A DNA stretch of 64,000 nt from Izemoplasma sp964435595 (GTDB lineage Bacteria > Bacillota_I > Bacilli_A > Izemoplasmatales > Izemoplasmataceae). The stretch covers positions 36,116 to 100,115 of the forward strand of contig CAYSZV010000003.1 in the NCBI GenBank assembly GCA_964435595.1, given 5' to 3'. Below the pieces are notes generated by a model. That model did not search any database. It worked only from the letters and a program-made list of their open reading frames with translations, and was not told the DNA's origin. This document shows positions 25,421 through 33,486 of the stretch, piece after piece. Position 1 is the stretch's first letter. The number at the start of each line of letters is the position of its first letter. The position numbers were made by a program, and so were the translations under genes.

Positions 25421-26893
25421 ATGGAGTTTTTGAAAGGTTTTTTCAAGCTAAACGAAAGAGATACCAAAGTTAGTACTGAATTAGTAGCAGGTATTACAAC
25501 TTTCTTAGCGATGGCTTACATCTTACCAGTTAATGCTGGTATGTTATCAAATGTTGATGGTTTAACATTTGGAGGAGTTTTTATCGCTACTGCAATCGCA
25601 GCAGGTATTGCATCAATTGTTATGGGGCTTCTTGCTAATTTGCCAGTTGCCTTAGCACCAGGTATGGGTCTCAATGCTTTCTTTACTTATACTTTAGTTG
25701 GATCAATGGGATTAACTGCAGAAGCTGCATTAGCGGCAGTATTAGTATCAGGATTCTTGTTCTTTATTATTTCTGTTACAGGATTAAGAAGACTTGTGAT
25801 CGCATCAATTCCAGTAGGTTTGAAATATGCTGTAGGAGCGGGTATTGGGTTCTTTATTGCGTTTATCGGACTAAAAAATGCAGGAATTGTAGTAGGTGAT
25901 GGGGCAACATTTGTTGCGTTAGGAAATCTAGCTCATCCAACAGTATTATTAGGTGTATTCGGTATTATCTTAGTAATTGTACTTTACGCAATGGGAAATC
26001 GTTTTGCTTTGATTATTTCTATTGTAGCAACAGCTGTATTGGGGGTTCTTTTAGGTCTTATATTCCCTGATTTCTTTACACAAGTTGTTACATATACACA
26101 ATATGATTGGGCAGCAGAGAATCCATTTGCTACTTTGATTCAAGTTGATAAAGAAGTATTCTTAATGCCAGAATATGCAAGCAGTCCTCTTAGTGGTGCT
26201 TGGAATGAATTTGGTAGTATCTTCGGTATTGCTTTTAAAGGATTTGGAGAATTATTTGGATCATTTAGTGCAATCGGTATTATATTCACATTGTTATTTG
26301 TAGATTTCTTCGATACTGCAGGAACATTGATGGCTGTTGGGAATCAAGCTGGATTAATCGATGACGAAGGTCAAATAGTTGGCTCAGAAAAAGCCTTATT
26401 AGTTGATTCAATTGGAACAATGACAGGTGCTGTGTTAGGTACTTCAAATGTTACTTCTTATATTGAAAGTGCAACAGGAATTGAACAAGGTGGACGTACA
26501 GGGTTAACTTCTGTAATGGTAGGGATTTTATTTATATTATCAATCTTAATCTATCCTTTATTAAGTGTTGTAACTGGTGTTGAAGTAACTGCTGATATAT
26601 TTGGTTCAGGGGTATTTTATTCTCCTGTAACTGCTATGGCACTGATATTAGTTGGTGCGTTAATGGTAGGACAATTAAAAGAGATTGATTGGAATGATGT
26701 TTCAATCGTTGTTCCTGCATTCTTAACAATTATATTTATGTTATTAACATTCTCAATTGCAACTGGTATTGCGATTGGATTTATCTTCTATCCACTTGTG
26801 AAACTTGCACAAGGTAAAGCAAAAGAAGTTAACATAGTAATGTATATTTTATCACTACTATTTATTATCTTCTTTATAGTAGGAGCGGCTTAA
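25421..26893 (+). CDS. Purine permease of the AzgA/PbuG (NCS2-like) family
   Basis: Proton-coupled uptake of hypoxanthine, guanine or adenine. 490 residues with about 12-14 membrane segments. ELVAGITTFLAMAYILPVNA at the start, GMGLNAFFTYTL, the substrate motif FVDFFDTAGTLMAVGNQAGL (about 300) and the TGTSNVTSYIESATG-like segment (GTSNVTSYIESATGIEQGGR) define the family. The ATG at 25421 follows GGAGG. The guanine-class riboswitch directly upstream supports guanine/hypoxanthine as substrate. Confidence 0.94.
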   Translation: MEFLKGFFKLNERDTKVSTELVAGITTFLAMAYILPVNAGMLSNVDGLTFGGVFIATAIAAGIASIVMGLLANLPVALAPGMGLNAFFTYTLVGSMGLTAEAALAAVLVSGFLFFIISVTGLRRLVIASIPVGLKYAVGAGIGFFIAFIGLKNAGIVVGDGATFVALGNLAHPTVLLGVFGIILVIVLYAMGNRFALIISIVATAVLGVLLGLIFPDFFTQVVTYTQYDWAAENPFATLIQVDKEVFLMPEYASSPLSGAWNEFGSIFGIAFKGFGELFGSFSAIGIIFTLLFVDFFDTAGTLMAVGNQAGLIDDEGQIVGSEKALLVDSIGTMTGAVLGTSNVTSYIESATGIEQGGRTGLTSVMVGILFILSILIYPLLSVVTGVEVTADIFGSGVFYSPVTAMALILVGALMVGQLKEIDWNDVSIVVPAFLTIIFMLLTFSIATGIAIGFIFYPLVKLAQGKAKEVNIVMYILSLLFIIFFIVGAA

Positions 26894-26920
26894 TAAAGCG
26901 GTTTTCATATAGTATAACAT

Positions 26921-26953
26921 AAAAGAGCAACCTATTTGGGTTGCTCTTTTTTT
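26921..26953. terminator. Bidirectional terminator between the purine permease and a minus-strand membrane gene
   Basis: AAAAGAGCAACC-TATTT(G)-GGTTGCTCTTTT, T-rich on both sides. It contains the stop codon of the minus-strand gene. Confidence 0.9.
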
Positions 26954-27618
26954 CGTATTCTACAAGGTAAATCACATTCAGTACATCTGAGTGCTTCGTT
27001 TGACAATGGGAAGAAATGTTGTGGTCTCATAGTATAACTTATTTCCCAAATAATAAATACAAGTAATCCCATTATAAATATTGAAATTGTATAGATACTT
27101 GGAATAAATAAGAGCAAAGCAAACTTCATTAATCGATCCCAGTTGCTAATTCGACATGTATTGCAGCATTTGTTCTTCATAAATAAATCTCTAAATGGGC
27201 ACCATAGCATAATGCATATGTAATCTGAAAGGTTAATAAATAGGAATACAAGATATAAATATTTCAGTTCGAACCAGTCGTTATATAAGTAAAGCAAGCC
27301 GATTCCAGTGATTCCACCAAAGTAAATTATGAAGATTCCCAATGCAACTTTGTTCTCGCGTTGTTGTAGTTCTTTCATTTTTATAATATTATATTTTGGA
27401 TATTCTCTAAAAAACTTTATCAAATATTTTCCAGAGAAAAGCTGTTTGTTTAGTTTTGGGACAATCACCGATAAGGAATCAAAGAAAAAATATACAAACA
27501 AAACAGGGATTAAAATGTCATCTAAAAGATATACATATTCTTCGAAGAAAAAGACGAAAATGGCTGTATTCAGTAGTAATGCAAAGGATATAGATAACTT
27601 AACAGTTGTTTTCCACAT
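26932..27618 (-). CDS. Uncharacterised membrane protein with two cysteine motifs
   Basis: Not recognised. 228 residues with about six hydrophobic segments (two near the N-terminus, two around 95-140, two around 165-195). Two Cys clusters face what is probably the cytoplasm: NKCCNTCRISNWDRLM (about 148-163) and CTECDLPC near the C-terminus, plus WCPFRDLF (about 138). The clusters could bind a metal or Fe-S centre. Divergent from pyrR with overlapping control DNA. AGAGGTG precedes the ATG. Confidence 0.7.
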   Translation of the reverse strand: MWKTTVKLSISFALLLNTAIFVFFFEEYVYLLDDILIPVLFVYFFFDSLSVIVPKLNKQLFSGKYLIKFFREYPKYNIIKMKELQQRENKVALGIFIIYFGGITGIGLLYLYNDWFELKYLYLVFLFINLSDYICIMLWCPFRDLFMKNKCCNTCRISNWDRLMKFALLLFIPSIYTISIFIMGLLVFIIWEISYTMRPQHFFPLSNEALRCTECDLPCRIRKKEQPK

Positions 27619-27641
27619 AGACTCACCTCTTGAGTATTATA

Positions 27642-27687
27642 TCACTTTTAAGAAAGTGTTTACAATACGGGATAAAAATACTACAAT
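27642..27687. promoter_or_regulatory. Divergent promoters between the Cys-rich membrane gene and pyrR
   Basis: Rightward: TTTACA (27659-27664)-N17-TACAAT (27682-27687). Leftward: TTGTAA-N18-TATAAT on the minus strand. The palindrome CACTTT-TAAG-AAAGTG (27642-27657) lies in the leftward spacer and just ahead of the rightward -35, a possible operator. Confidence 0.6.
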
Positions 27688-27721
27688 ATTTGTATGAAAT
27701 AAGAAGAAAAGTGGTGACGAG

Positions 27722-28234
27722 ATGAGAGTGTTATTTGATAGTGATAAAATGACCAGAACAATCAGAAGAATATCTCATGAAATATTAGAAAGAAATCCAG
27801 ATTTAGAGAATCTTGTATTGGTTGGGGTACTGAAAAACGGCGTACCTATGTCAAAAATAATTCAAGATAACATCTACAAGTTTGAAGGTATTAAAGTACC
27901 AACTTATGAATTAGATATTTCAGGATATAGAGATGATATGGAAGTAGAACAGGTTAATAAACTTGATGTAAATTTATCTTCTAAGACAGTTGTAGTTGTC
28001 GATGATGTATTGTTTACTGGAAGAACTGTAAGAGCCTGTATGGACGCGATTATCGACTTAGGAAGACCAAATAAAATTCAATTAGCAGTACTTGTTGATC
28101 GTGGACATCGTGAATTGCCAATACGAGCAGATTATGTTGGGAAGAACGTGCCAACGAACATAAATGAAACAATTAAAGTTAAGTATGGTGAAGGAATATA
28201 TATATATAGCAAAGAGGAGAATCAAAATGGATAA
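27722..28234 (+). CDS. pyrR: Bifunctional pyrimidine regulator / uracil phosphoribosyltransferase PyrR
   Basis: 170 residues. The PRPP loop VVVVDDVLFTGRTVRACMDA (about 88-107), LVDRGHRELPIRADYVGKN (about 123-141) and the start RTIRRISHEILERN match PyrR. In Bacillus it makes UMP from uracil and PRPP, and binds pyr leader RNA to cause termination. No pyr biosynthesis gene or PyrR-binding loop lies here; glyA follows with an 8-base overlap, an unusual partner. Confidence 0.94.
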   Translation: MRVLFDSDKMTRTIRRISHEILERNPDLENLVLVGVLKNGVPMSKIIQDNIYKFEGIKVPTYELDISGYRDDMEVEQVNKLDVNLSSKTVVVVDDVLFTGRTVRACMDAIIDLGRPNKIQLAVLVDRGHRELPIRADYVGKNVPTNINETIKVKYGEGIYIYSKEENQNG

Positions 28235-29468
28235 CATTAAGAAATACGACCAAGAGCTTTATGAAGCGATTACCTTAGAAAAAAACAGACAAGAAACACA
28301 CATTGAATTAATAGCAAGTGAAAACTTCGTTAGCAAAACAGTCTTAGAAGCACAAGGAAGCGTATTGACAAATAAATACGCAGAAGGATACCCAGGTAGA
28401 AGATATTATGGTGGGTGCGAATTTGTTGATTTGGCAGAAGATTTAGCTAGAAACAGGTTAAAAGAACTCTTCGGTGTGAAGTATGTAAATGTACAAGCTC
28501 ACAGCGGGAGCACGGCTAATATGGGGGCATATCGTGCAATTATTAAACACGGAGATACTGTATTAGGTATGTCACTTGATCATGGGGGACATTTAACACA
28601 CGGACATCCACTAAACTTTAGTGGAATTGACTACTCTTTTGTAAGTTATGGTGTGGATGATGTAACTGAGCAAATTGATTATGATGCACTAGAACAGCAA
28701 GCCATGGAAGTAAAACCAGCCCTAATTGTGGCAGGTGCTAGCGCTTATCCGCGTGCTATTGATTTTAAAAGAATGAAAGAAATTGCGGATAAATCAGGAG
28801 CAAAATTAATGGTAGATATGGCACATATCGCTGGATTAGTAGCTGCTGGATTACATCAAAATCCTTGTGATTATGCAGATATTGTAACTTCAACAACACA
28901 TAAAACATTAAGAGGTCCACGTGGTGGAATAATCATGACAAACGATTTTGAATTATATAAAAATATCAATAGAGTTATTTTCCCAGGAATTCAAGGGGGA
29001 CCATTGATGCATGTAATTGCAGCAAAAGCTGCAGCCTTCAAAGAAGCTCTTTCACCTGATTTCAAACAATACCAAGCAAATGTGATTGAGAATGCAAAAG
29101 AGTTGGCAAAAGAATTAAAAGAATTAGGATTTAGAGTTGTATCTGGTGGAACAGACAATCATTTGATTCTTTTAGAAGTGAAATCATTAACTGGATTAAC
29201 TGGTAAAGACGCAGAAAAACTATTGGATACCGTCAACATAACTTGTAACAAAAATACAGTTCCAAACGACACAGAGAAGCCGTTTATCACTAGTGGAGTT
29301 CGACTTGGTACTCCAGCAATCACAACAAGAGGATTCCAAAAAGAAGATATGAAAACTATCGCACAATGTATATATAATGCTTTGATGAATCCTGAAAATG
29401 ATGTAATATTAGAACAAGTAAGAAACGAAGTAAAAGAATTAACAAGAAAATATCCTTTAAACTATTAA
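28227..29468 (+). CDS. glyA: Serine hydroxymethyltransferase
   Basis: PLP enzyme converting serine + THF to glycine + 5,10-methylene-THF. 413 residues. IELIASENFVSKTVLEAQGS (about 23-42), YAEGYPGRRYYGGCE (about 51-65), the PLP lysine in TSTTHKTLRGPRGG (about 222-235) and GVRLGTPAITTRG (about 355) are present. The ATG at 28227 follows GAGGAG; the frame opens 21 codons earlier inside pyrR without a site. Couples with fhs and folD in folate metabolism. Confidence 0.97.
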   Translation: MDNIKKYDQELYEAITLEKNRQETHIELIASENFVSKTVLEAQGSVLTNKYAEGYPGRRYYGGCEFVDLAEDLARNRLKELFGVKYVNVQAHSGSTANMGAYRAIIKHGDTVLGMSLDHGGHLTHGHPLNFSGIDYSFVSYGVDDVTEQIDYDALEQQAMEVKPALIVAGASAYPRAIDFKRMKEIADKSGAKLMVDMAHIAGLVAAGLHQNPCDYADIVTSTTHKTLRGPRGGIIMTNDFELYKNINRVIFPGIQGGPLMHVIAAKAAAFKEALSPDFKQYQANVIENAKELAKELKELGFRVVSGGTDNHLILLEVKSLTGLTGKDAEKLLDTVNITCNKNTVPNDTEKPFITSGVRLGTPAITTRGFQKEDMKTIAQCIYNALMNPENDVILEQVRNEVKELTRKYPLNY

Positions 29469-29500
29469 GATAAGAATCTCAATCACAAAGGGGTGATCAG

Positions 29501-30052
29501 ATGAGAGTAGCAATAGTCAAAAGTGATGGGTATTTAGATAATAGAATATCGCGTATTCTAGCCAGTAATAACATCAACGGAGATGTTATAACAAAAGTTA
29601 TTAGAAGTACATTTAACGAGTACGATGCGATTGTTTTTACCTATCAAAATCATATCCCAAACTTACCAAAAGTAATCGAACAAATCGTTTTAGAAAAAAG
29701 ACTACAAGTGTTTTACATAACAAACACGCTTTCTGTTGGACAGTTTTACAATTTATTTGATGATTTATTCTTTGATTATATGAAAGAAGAAACAATGGAG
29801 ATTTTGCTTCCAAGGTTATTGAAAAATTCTAAAAAATTTATAAAGAAAATCCAAATATTAGAAGCGGATAATAAACACTTATCAGAAGAACTGCTATTAA
29901 TAAAGAACACAAATAAGGCCAAAAGAATTCTAATAAAAAAAGGCTTTAATGAAGCGGACGCCCACAGATTTATCATTGATAAATCAATGAGTATGAGACT
30001 ACCAAAAAAATTAGTTGTAAACCTTATCATTGAAAATAAGATTGACTTTTAA
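29501..30052 (+). CDS. ANTAR-domain antiterminator, probable regulator of glnA
   Basis: 183 residues. The N-terminal part (about 1-105) is a pseudo-receiver-like fold lacking the usual phospho-Asp motif. A helical linker (about 108-130; FIKKIQILEADNKHLSEEL) leads into an ANTAR domain at about 130-180 (NKAKRILIKKGFNEADAHRF, then MRLPKKLVVNLIIE). ANTAR proteins bind paired RNA hairpins and prevent termination. glnA follows directly, with a matching hairpin and terminator in its leader; related regulator-glnA pairs occur in clostridia. GGGGTG precedes the ATG. Confidence 0.88.
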   Translation: MRVAIVKSDGYLDNRISRILASNNINGDVITKVIRSTFNEYDAIVFTYQNHIPNLPKVIEQIVLEKRLQVFYITNTLSVGQFYNLFDDLFFDYMKEETMEILLPRLLKNSKKFIKKIQILEADNKHLSEELLLIKNTNKAKRILIKKGFNEADAHRFIIDKSMSMRLPKKLVVNLIIENKIDF

Positions 30053-30070
30053 TTTGGCTATACTTATAAT
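30042..30070 (+). promoter_or_regulatory. Promoter of glnA
   Basis: TTGACT (30042-30047)-N17-TATAAT (30065-30070), overlapping the end of the ANTAR gene. The start site is expected near 30077. Confidence 0.85.
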
Positions 30071-30079
30071 CAAAAGAGT

Positions 30080-30093
30080 GGACAAGGGAGTCC
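30080..30093 (+). promoter_or_regulatory. ANTAR-type hairpin in the glnA leader
   Basis: GGAC-AAGGGA-GTCC: a six-base loop with A at position 1 and G at position 4, the recognition pattern of ANTAR antiterminators, at the very 5' end of the transcript. A second canonical loop is not evident. Confidence 0.65.
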
Positions 30094-30120
30094 TGTTTAA
30101 AACTAAATGAAATAAAAACA

Positions 30121-30162
30121 ATGGTGTCAATGCGTGAGCATTTTTTGACACCATTTTTTATT
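30121..30162 (+). terminator. Leader terminator (attenuator) of glnA
   Basis: ATGGTGTCAA (30121-30130) pairs with TTGACACCAT (30145-30154), with an inner hairpin TGC-GTGA-GCA, followed by TTTTTT. It ends 22-30 bases before the glnA start, so it controls glnA rather than ending the upstream gene. Confidence 0.9.
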
Positions 30163-30184
30163 TTTACTATTGGAGGAGAAAAAA

Positions 30185-31525
30185 ATGGCAAAGTATACAA
30201 AAGAGGAAATCTTAAGAATTGCAGATGAAGAAAACATTAAGTATGTAAGGTTGTGTTTTACAGACATCAATGGCGTTATTAAAAATGTTGAAATACCTGG
30301 TAGAGGGCTTGAAGAAGCGTTGGAAAACGAGGTAATGTTTGATGGTAGCTCGATTGATGGCTTTGTAAGAATTCAAGAAGCGGATATGTATTTACGTCCA
30401 GATTTTGACACATGGATGGTTCTTTCTTGGGAACAAACAACGTATGGAAAAGTAGCATTATTGATTTGTGATGTTTATTTACCTGATGGAACTCCTTTTT
30501 CAGGAGATCCAAGAGGTGTATTACGAAGAAATGTAGAAGAAATGAAAAAATTAGGATATGGAAACTTTAATATTGGTGTTGAGCCAGAATTTTTCTTGTT
30601 TAAATTAGATGGACGTGGAGAACCTACTTTAGAATTCAATGATAATGGTGGATACTTTGATTTGGCTCCAGTTGACGGTGCAGAAGATTGTCGAAGAGAT
30701 ATCGTACTAGAACTAGAACGAATTGGATTTACAATGGAAGCTTCACATCACGAAGTTGCTCCAGGACAACATGAGATCAACTTTATGTTCAACAATGCAT
30801 TGGAAGCAGCAGATAAACTTCAAATTTTCAAATTGGTTGTTAAGAACGTTGCGAAGAGACATGGTCTACATGCAACATTTATGCCAAAGCCTATCAGTGA
30901 TATCAACGGATCAGGAATGCATACAAATTGCTCACTGACTGATCTAAAAGGAAACAATGTATTTTGTGATGATGATGGTGTGATAGGGCTTAGTAAAGAC
31001 GCGCTTAGATTTATTGAAGGTGTGCTAGTTAACGCAAGAGCCTTTACTGCAATAACAAACCCTACTGTTAATTCATACAAAAGATTGGTGCCTGGATATG
31101 AAGCGCCTTGTTATGTATCTTGGAGTGATGCAAATCGTTCTGCTATGATTCGTATTCCTGCAAAAAGAGGAAGAGCAACACGTACTGAATTACGTAGTGT
31201 TGATCCAAGTGCGAACCCATATTTAGCGTTTTCCGTTATATTAGCCGCTGGACTTGATGGGATTAAAAATGATTACACAGCACGTGACAGAGTATATATT
31301 AATTTATATGAATTAGATCGTGATGAAAGAGAATCTATGGGTATCGATAATTTACCCGAGAACCTGAAAGATGCATTAAAAGCATTAAAAAATAATACAG
31401 TTATCAGAGAAGCATTGGGTTCACATGTTTTTGAGAAATTCTCTATGTTAAAACAAAAAGAGTGGGATGACTTTAGAACCAGTGTTACTGAATGGGAAAT
31501 CAAAAAGTATTTAAAAGTTATATAA
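30185..31525 (+). CDS. glnA: Glutamine synthetase, type I
   Basis: ATP-dependent synthesis of glutamine from glutamate and ammonium. 446 residues, GSI-alpha length. FDGSSIDGFVRIQEADMYL (about 54-72), GVEPEFFLF (about 130), the ATP-binding KPISDINGSGMHTNCSL (about 237-253) and NRSAMIRIPAKRGRATR (about 319) are present; the Tyr adenylylation segment of GSI-beta is absent. GGAGGAG precedes the ATG. Preceded by the ANTAR gene and an attenuator leader, so probably controlled by antitermination in response to nitrogen. Confidence 0.97.
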   Translation: MAKYTKEEILRIADEENIKYVRLCFTDINGVIKNVEIPGRGLEEALENEVMFDGSSIDGFVRIQEADMYLRPDFDTWMVLSWEQTTYGKVALLICDVYLPDGTPFSGDPRGVLRRNVEEMKKLGYGNFNIGVEPEFFLFKLDGRGEPTLEFNDNGGYFDLAPVDGAEDCRRDIVLELERIGFTMEASHHEVAPGQHEINFMFNNALEAADKLQIFKLVVKNVAKRHGLHATFMPKPISDINGSGMHTNCSLTDLKGNNVFCDDDGVIGLSKDALRFIEGVLVNARAFTAITNPTVNSYKRLVPGYEAPCYVSWSDANRSAMIRIPAKRGRATRTELRSVDPSANPYLAFSVILAAGLDGIKNDYTARDRVYINLYELDRDERESMGIDNLPENLKDALKALKNNTVIREALGSHVFEKFSMLKQKEWDDFRTSVTEWEIKKYLKVI

Positions 31526-31531
31526 TATTAC

Positions 31532-31564
31532 AAAGCCGTTTCTATTTAGGAAACGGCTTTCTTA
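31532..31564 (+). terminator. Terminator after glnA
   Basis: AAAGCCGTTTC-TATTTAG-GAAACGGCTTT followed by CTTATGG. The stem is very strong and the T run short. Confidence 0.85.
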
Positions 31565-31610
31565 TGGTCTTATTTCAATTATTCATTTATACTGTTGTTG
31601 AGGTGATTTG

Positions 31611-32495
31611 ATGAGAGCGTTGGTATTAGGGTATAGCGCATGGGATACTTTGATTCAAGTAGATGAAATTAATAAGCTTTATGATGATATGTTTCTTTGG
31701 GCGAAAAGAATGAATACAACAGTAGGAAGTACTGGGGCGGGAAAGGCAATTACACTAGATAGATTGGGAGTTGATGTGACATTGATTACCAATATAGCTG
31801 ATGATGAAGCCGGGCAAAAAATAAGAGAATTTTATAATAAAACGGGCATAAAAGTAATAAGTGTAGCTACAGATATCACTGTTCAACACACGAATATTAT
31901 GCACGGAAAAGGAAAAAGAATTAGCGTTGTTACGGGAAATCCTACATATGTAGAAGGAATGATTCCAGAATACGAAAAGCATATACAAGAATGTGATGTT
32001 GTATTTTTAAACATTAATGATTATTGTAGAAGTTTTATACCTTATATAAAAAAATATAGCAAAAAGATATTGGTAGATATACACGATTATGACCCACCAA
32101 ATCCTTATCATCAAGAATTCATTGACGTTGCAGATATTTTAATTGGTAGTGACATACATATAAAGGATAAAAAAGCTTTTCTAAAAAAGAATATCAACCT
32201 TGGTAAAGACATAGTTGTACTTACATCAGGAAGTAAGGGTTTGATTGCATTAGACCATAAATATGAGACATACAATATAGAAGGTTTTAATGATTTTGAA
32301 TATAAGGATTCAAACGGAGCAGGGGATAGTTTTTGTGCTGGGTTTATGGTAAAACTATTCGAATCAAAAAATTATGGAAAAGCCCTAGAATATGGCAATA
32401 TATGTGGGGGTTTAGCATGTAGCAGTAATGATCTTTTTCGCCTTGATATTGACAAAAGTTATGTAGATAATATATATAAAAAAAGAAACGATTAA
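31611..32495 (+). CDS. PfkB/ribokinase-family sugar kinase
   Basis: 294 residues. The C-terminal signature DSNGAGDSFCAGF (about 236-248) holds the catalytic Asp and anion hole. The N-terminal signature region is divergent (VGSTGAGKAITLDRLGVDVT, about 38-57), resembling GGxxxNxA with changes. It phosphorylates an unknown sugar or nucleoside. It is convergent with hslO, and the two stop codons overlap inside one hairpin. GAGGTG precedes the ATG. Confidence 0.85.
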   Translation: MRALVLGYSAWDTLIQVDEINKLYDDMFLWAKRMNTTVGSTGAGKAITLDRLGVDVTLITNIADDEAGQKIREFYNKTGIKVISVATDITVQHTNIMHGKGKRISVVTGNPTYVEGMIPEYEKHIQECDVVFLNINDYCRSFIPYIKKYSKKILVDIHDYDPPNPYHQEFIDVADILIGSDIHIKDKKAFLKKNINLGKDIVVLTSGSKGLIALDHKYETYNIEGFNDFEYKDSNGAGDSFCAGFMVKLFESKNYGKALEYGNICGGLACSSNDLFRLDIDKSYVDNIYKKRND

Positions 32496-32510
32496 TTCGT
32501 TTCTTTCTTT
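32479..32510. terminator. Bidirectional terminator shared by the PfkB kinase gene and hslO
   Basis: AAAGAAACGA-TTAAT-TCGTTTCTTT (perfect 10-base stem), A-rich before and T-rich after. Both stop codons lie in the loop and stem. Confidence 0.9.
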
Positions 32511-33376
32511 TTTACTTCTTCAATTAACTTATCGATTTCATCTTCATTAAAAACATATTGTTCGCCACAAAAATGACATAATATTTCAATTTTTTTGTCT
32601 TCTTTTTTGATTGTTTCTAATTCTTTTTCTCCTAAAGAAATTAAACCTTCTTCAAACTTGTCTTTATTACAATTACATTTGTATGATAAGTCTAATTCTT
32701 CAAGCAGTTGAAAATCTCCCTCTGTGATGATTTCTAAGATTTCCTCGGGAGTTTTACCTTGGTTTACTAATTCGCTCATTGGGGGGATTTCTGCTAGTAT
32801 TCTTTCGATATTAGATAAGGTTTCCTCTTTGCATCCAGGCATGATTTGTAATATGAATCCACCAGACGCTTTTACAGTGTTATCCTCATCAACCAAAACT
32901 CCTAAGCCGACTGCACTTGGAATTTGTTCAGATGCAGTAAAGTAGTAAGCAAAATCTTCCGCAATTTCACCAGTTTGAATGGCTGAACTTGATGTGAACA
33001 TATCTTTTACTTTTAAATCTTTTGTTATGTGAATAAAGCCGTTTCCAACGGCTTGTCCGACATTTAGTTTACCACTATCGTACTGAAGAAAAACATGTGG
33101 ATTACCGACATAGCCTCTTACTTCACCTAGTGTATTTGTTGTAGCAACCATACCACCAATAGGACCATCAGACTCTACTCTAATTGTAAATTCTGAATCT
33201 CCTTTGTACATTGCACCCATAATAACTGATGCTGTAAGCAAACGGCCTAAAGCAGCAGTACTTGTTGGCCAAAGGTTGTGTCTTCGTTGTGCTTCTCCTA
33301 CTAAATTTGTTGTTCTTGCGGTGTACACTCTTACAGTTCCACCAAATGCATATCCTTTTACTAAATAATCTCTCAT
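32492..33376 (-). CDS. hslO: Redox-regulated chaperone Hsp33
   Basis: A holdase activated by oxidative unfolding. 294 residues. The N-terminal core begins MRDYLVKGYAFGGTVRVYTA and includes GRLLTASVIMGAMYKGD and GYVGNPHVFL. The C-terminal zinc site has CNC (about 233) and CHFC (about 265), giving the four conserved cysteines. The ATG at 33376 follows AAAAGGTG; a GTG three codons upstream lies inside that site. Confidence 0.95.
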   Translation of the reverse strand: MRDYLVKGYAFGGTVRVYTARTTNLVGEAQRRHNLWPTSTAALGRLLTASVIMGAMYKGDSEFTIRVESDGPIGGMVATTNTLGEVRGYVGNPHVFLQYDSGKLNVGQAVGNGFIHITKDLKVKDMFTSSSAIQTGEIAEDFAYYFTASEQIPSAVGLGVLVDEDNTVKASGGFILQIMPGCKEETLSNIERILAEIPPMSELVNQGKTPEEILEIITEGDFQLLEELDLSYKCNCNKDKFEEGLISLGEKELETIKKEDKKIEILCHFCGEQYVFNEDEIDKLIEEVKKKETN

Positions 33377-33486
33377 AGTTATCACCTTTTGTTATTATAT
33401 CACTTTAATATTATAATTAAAATCAAACACATTGCAATAGTTTAAATTATTATGTACAATATGTAATGATTCGAGTGGGTGATTGG

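Noticed and set aside
30121..30162. Second canonical ANTAR loop in the glnA leader
   Set aside because: The apex hairpin has a four-base GTGA loop, or CGTGAG if opened, which lacks A at position 1. I report only the first loop.
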